Shown: piece after piece, positions 17,076 to 18,763 of the stretch
Layout of the letters: each line of letters begins with the position of its first letter
Position numbering within the stretch: the stretch's first letter is position 1
Assembly (NCBI GenBank): GCA_027022065.1
Contig: JALVZS010000221.1
Span: 1 to 18,763 of the forward strand
Origin: a bacterium
Lineage (GTDB): Bacteria > Thermosulfidibacterota > Thermosulfidibacteria > Thermosulfidibacterales > Thermosulfidibacteraceae
Reading direction: 5' to 3'
Length of the DNA stretch: 18,763 nt
Notes under the pieces: generated by a model
What the model was told of the DNA's origin: nothing
Seen by the model: only the letters and a program-made list of their open reading frames with translations
Database searches by the model: none
Program-made: the position numbers and the translations under genes

Positions 17076-17301
17076 ATGGAAAGAAGTAAAGACTGGATGG
17101 ATCAAGCAGAAGGAGATCTGGAGCATGCCAAAAGTGATCTAAAAGGAGGATTTTACGACTGGGCCTGTTTCTCTTCCCAGCAAGCGGCGGAAAAAGCAGT
17201 TAAAGCAGTATTCCAAAAGAACTAGAGAGGAAGCCGAAAGGCTGATCCGCCATGCAGAAAAAATCATCAAATTCTGTGAGAATCTTCTACCCAAAATTTA
17301 G
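17076..17301 (+). pseudogene. Remnant HEPN-domain toxin gene (internal deletion and frameshift)
   Basis: ATG at 17076 with an AAGGAG SD opens a 49-codon frame, ending in TAG at 17223-17225, that encodes the N-terminal helices of a PF05168-type HEPN protein (MERSKDWMDQAEGDLEHAKS, then FYDWACFSSQQAAEKAVKAV). In the next frame, 17224-17301 encodes 25 residues that look like the family C terminus (EEAERLIRHAEKIIKFCENL). An intact protein is about 125-135 residues, so some 50-60 internal residues are missing and the two ends are out of frame. HEPN proteins of this kind are RNase-like toxins paired with MNT antitoxins, and the MNT partner follows directly. The deletion should destroy the fold. Confidence 0.8.
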
Positions 17302-17597
17302 CAGAGAAGAAATTATCAAAATCCTCTCCAAGCGCCTTGAAAAGCTAAAAAAGAGCTTCCCCTGGTAAAAGTTGTGCTATTCGGCTCCTACGCAAAGGGA
17401 AACTACACTGTGGGAAGCGACATTGACCTTCTCATGGTTTATGCTGGAAAAGAACAATCCGATGCCTACGCCACTGTTAAAAAATTATTAATTTACCTGG
17501 TCTTGAACCACATATATACACAGAAGAAGAATACCGACAAATTAAGGACGTACTTGACAAAATGACCGAAGGAGGAGTGGTGCTCTTTTCAAGCTGA
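17276..17597 (+). pseudogene. MNT-domain nucleotidyltransferase (antitoxin partner of HEPN), two frame breaks
   Basis: Three frames joined end to end give a complete minimal nucleotidyltransferase of about 107 residues. Part 1, from GTG 17276, reads RIFYPKFSREEIIKILSKRL. Part 2 (17353-17489) reads ELPLVKVVLFGSYAKGNYTV then GSDIDLLMVY. Part 3 (from 17490) reads NLPGLEPHIYTEEEYRQIKD and ends TEGGVVLFSS. The catalytic motif fits GSX10DXD exactly (GSY...SDID). Both breaks need a -1 shift: the first at the A-run 17347-17352, the second at TTAATT near 17488-17492 where one A seems to be missing. MntA-type enzymes neutralise HEPN toxins by AMPylation. The broken HEPN next to it favours decay, though the first break could be a programmed frameshift. 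Its last 9 nt overlap the glycosyltransferase 3' end. Confidence 0.8.
17347..17353 (+). other. A AAA AAG slippery heptamer at the first MNT frame break
   Basis: In the zero frame from GTG 17276 the codons are CTA AAA AAG AGC, so the heptamer A AAA AAG is in the phase used for -1 frameshifting in E. coli dnaX. Slipping back one base gives GAG CTT CCC CTG, which restores the MNT frame. Without the slip translation ends at TAA 17366-17368. A single-base loss from a seven-A run would produce the same sequence. I see no convincing stimulatory stem-loop just downstream. Confidence 0.45.
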
Positions 17598-18632
17598 CGC
17601 AAAAGCAGTTATCAATCTTTCGGCCCGCTTATCCCAGGTAAACTTCGCAGAAAACCTTCTAAAACTGTTCAGCGACAGTTTCCTCCTTAAAAGCGCAGAA
17701 GCAAAAAGCAGACAAACCGACTTCTCCCATCTCTCCAAATCCTCCGGTGAAACCAGCAGAGCACACTTGTTATCCAGTACCTCCTTTACAAGAGGAATAT
17801 CCGAAGCAACAATAGCACCACCAACAGACATGTAATCCAGAAGCTTTAGAGGCGTCCCCAAATAAACTAAGCTACCACTAGGCATAGGAAGAAGGCTCAC
17901 ATCAAAAGAGGCCATCTCCATTTTTGCCAAGGGATAGGGCAAAAAAGAGACCTTCTGATAATCCAAGCCCCCCTTGCCAAAAGCTTTAAAAGAAACCTTG
18001 GCAAAAACCTTATCCACAAAGCCTTTAATCTCGCTAAGAACGGCCAATCCTTTGTCTTGAGAAATCTTTCCCGCATAACCTACTGTAAAATCCCTGCCCT
18101 TTCTGCCCTTGTAGCTCTGCGAGGAGGCATTAGGAATGGAAAGTATCAAATCCTCCCTAACGCCCTCTTTTCTAATCAACAACCTGGCAAGCTCGTAGGA
18201 AGCAGTTATAATTTTCCCAAACAGACCAGTCTTCCCCAATCTAAAAAAAACCCTGTCAGCCCAGCTTCTGGTGGTTTCAGGAGGTTGATGAAGCTCCAAG
18301 AAGACTCTCGCCCCACAGAGGGCTGCAAAAAAGCTTCCCTTAATAAATCTCCCATAAACTATATGCGGCCTTCTTCCCCTCAATACCTGCAACACAGCCA
18401 AAGCACAGGAGTAGCTCTTTTTTAGAAACTTTACGCGCGGCAGCTCCTCTATCCTAAATGGGTGCTCAACCCCATAAAAATCTAAAATCTCCCTATCTTC
18501 CGCCTTTTTTTGAGCCACAAAAAGAACAACTTCACAATCCTTTCCGGCTAAAGAGCTACACATATGCATAACTTGTATAGTGTTTGCCGCTTTAGAGGGT
18601 AGAACCATATCCGAGACATAGTAGATAACCAC
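17589..18632 (-). CDS. Glycosyltransferase family 4-like protein
   Basis: Probable cytoplasmic sugar transferase of a surface-polysaccharide locus; donor and acceptor cannot be told. The 347 residues form a GT-B fold. N-terminal half: YYVSDMVLPSKAANTIQVMH, RPHIVYGRFIKGSFFA and IITASYELARLL (acceptor side). C-terminal half: FTVGYAGKISQDKGL (~182-196) and PLKLLDYMSVGGAIVASDIP (~261-280), the nucleotide-sugar site. The usual first Glu of the GT4 EX7E motif is not evident. The start is GTG at 18632: a TGA lies 18 nt upstream in frame, and a GGAG SD is about 11 nt away. It overlaps the upstream partial ORF by 41 nt. Next along the strand, past the HEPN/MNT remnant, is the O-antigen ligase-like gene. 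Confidence 0.88.
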   Translation of the reverse strand: MVIYYVSDMVLPSKAANTIQVMHMCSSLAGKDCEVVLFVAQKKAEDREILDFYGVEHPFRIEELPRVKFLKKSYSCALAVLQVLRGRRPHIVYGRFIKGSFFAALCGARVFLELHQPPETTRSWADRVFFRLGKTGLFGKIITASYELARLLIRKEGVREDLILSIPNASSQSYKGRKGRDFTVGYAGKISQDKGLAVLSEIKGFVDKVFAKVSFKAFGKGGLDYQKVSFLPYPLAKMEMASFDVSLLPMPSGSLVYLGTPLKLLDYMSVGGAIVASDIPLVKEVLDNKCALLVSPEDLERWEKSVCLLFASALLRRKLSLNSFRRFSAKFTWDKRAERLITAFASA

Positions 18633-18763
18633 GATCCACCAATCTCCTCATGTGAGTTTCGGCAGAACACATACCAAAAACCTTCCTTCTCGCATTCAAC
18701 CCCAGCTTCTTCCTAATTTTGGGAAGAAAAACAAACCTGCTTACAGCAATAAGATCCCCTATC
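18592..18763 (-). CDS. C-terminal end of an unrecognised protein (partial)
   Basis: An open frame enters from the right edge and runs 57 codons to TAA at 18592-18594. It reads GDLIAVSRFVFLPKIRKKLG, then a segment ending GMCSAETHMRRLVDRGYLL. The residue mix is protein-like (Arg/Lys-rich helices, AGG/AGA codons as in the rest of the window), and it contains the SD of the following glycosyltransferase. I do not recognise the family. By position it may belong to the polysaccharide locus. The 41-nt overlap with the next gene is somewhat long, so the true end might differ. Confidence 0.45.
   Translation of the reverse strand, partial: IGDLIAVSRFVFLPKIRKKLGLNARRKVFGMCSAETHMRRLVDRGYLLCLGYGSTL

Noticed and set aside
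17374-17565. Intact 63-residue plus-strand gene starting GTG at 17374
   Set aside because: It starts in the middle of the MNT motif and its last 25 residues are out of the conserved frame. It is the central piece of a broken gene, not a small gene.

Overview
The window reads as part of the chromosome of a thermophilic, Gram-negative (LPS-making) bacterium. The envelope genes (bamA, skp, lpxD, fabZ, an O-antigen-ligase-like protein) imply an outer membrane with lipid A. Arg is mostly AGG/AGA, Ile is often ATA, the proteins are rich in Lys and Glu, and ClpC is present instead of ClpA. Together these recall deep-branching thermophiles such as Aquificota, Thermosulfidibacter or Thermodesulfobacteria. 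This placement is inferred from style, not from a search. Nearly everything lies on the minus strand; the exceptions are one amidohydrolase gene and one broken HEPN/MNT pair on the plus strand.

Reading the minus strand from right to left: positions 18763-15817 hold a surface-polysaccharide segment, with the end of an unrecognised ORF, a GT4-type glycosyltransferase and an O-antigen ligase/polymerase. A decayed HEPN-MNT toxin-antitoxin pair sits on the plus strand between the last two (17076-17597). Next comes a tightly coupled chain: purS and purQ (small and glutaminase subunits of FGAM synthetase), an RsuA/RluB-type pseudouridine synthase, and two M16 peptidase-fold proteins, of which the first keeps the zinc site and the second has lost it. 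The second M16 gene runs into the 3' end of the convergent plus-strand amidohydrolase gene (ATZ/TRZ type, candidate aminodeoxyfutalosine deaminase), with a 35-nt overlap.

The amidohydrolase gene and clpC diverge from a short intergenic region holding a good sigma70-type promoter for clpC. From clpC to the left edge all genes run the same way and most are coupled by overlaps or very short gaps: clpC, bamA, skp, lpxD, fabZ, a secreted 598-residue protein with a FlgT-C-like N-terminal part and four FG-GAP/VCBS-type calcium motifs, rpsF, ssb, rpsR, efp and accB (cut by the window start). This joins protein quality control, outer-membrane biogenesis, the S6/SSB/S18 cluster and the efp-accB pair in one stretch. 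The only break longer than 21 nt is the 60-nt space before rpsF, which holds a strong 10-bp hairpin.

Most of the window is conserved housekeeping sequence. The points that deserve a second look are the HEPN-MNT remnant (its first frame break lies exactly on the dnaX-type slippery heptamer), the FlgT-C/FG-GAP protein at the position usually held by lpxA, the rpsF leader hairpin, the catalytic/non-catalytic M16 pair, and the two long gene overlaps (clpC/bamA and amidohydrolase/M16). Several start codons were moved from the longest-ORF position to one with a Shine-Dalgarno (SD) sequence. I found no tRNA, rRNA, CRISPR array, insertion sequence or complete new multi-gene system.
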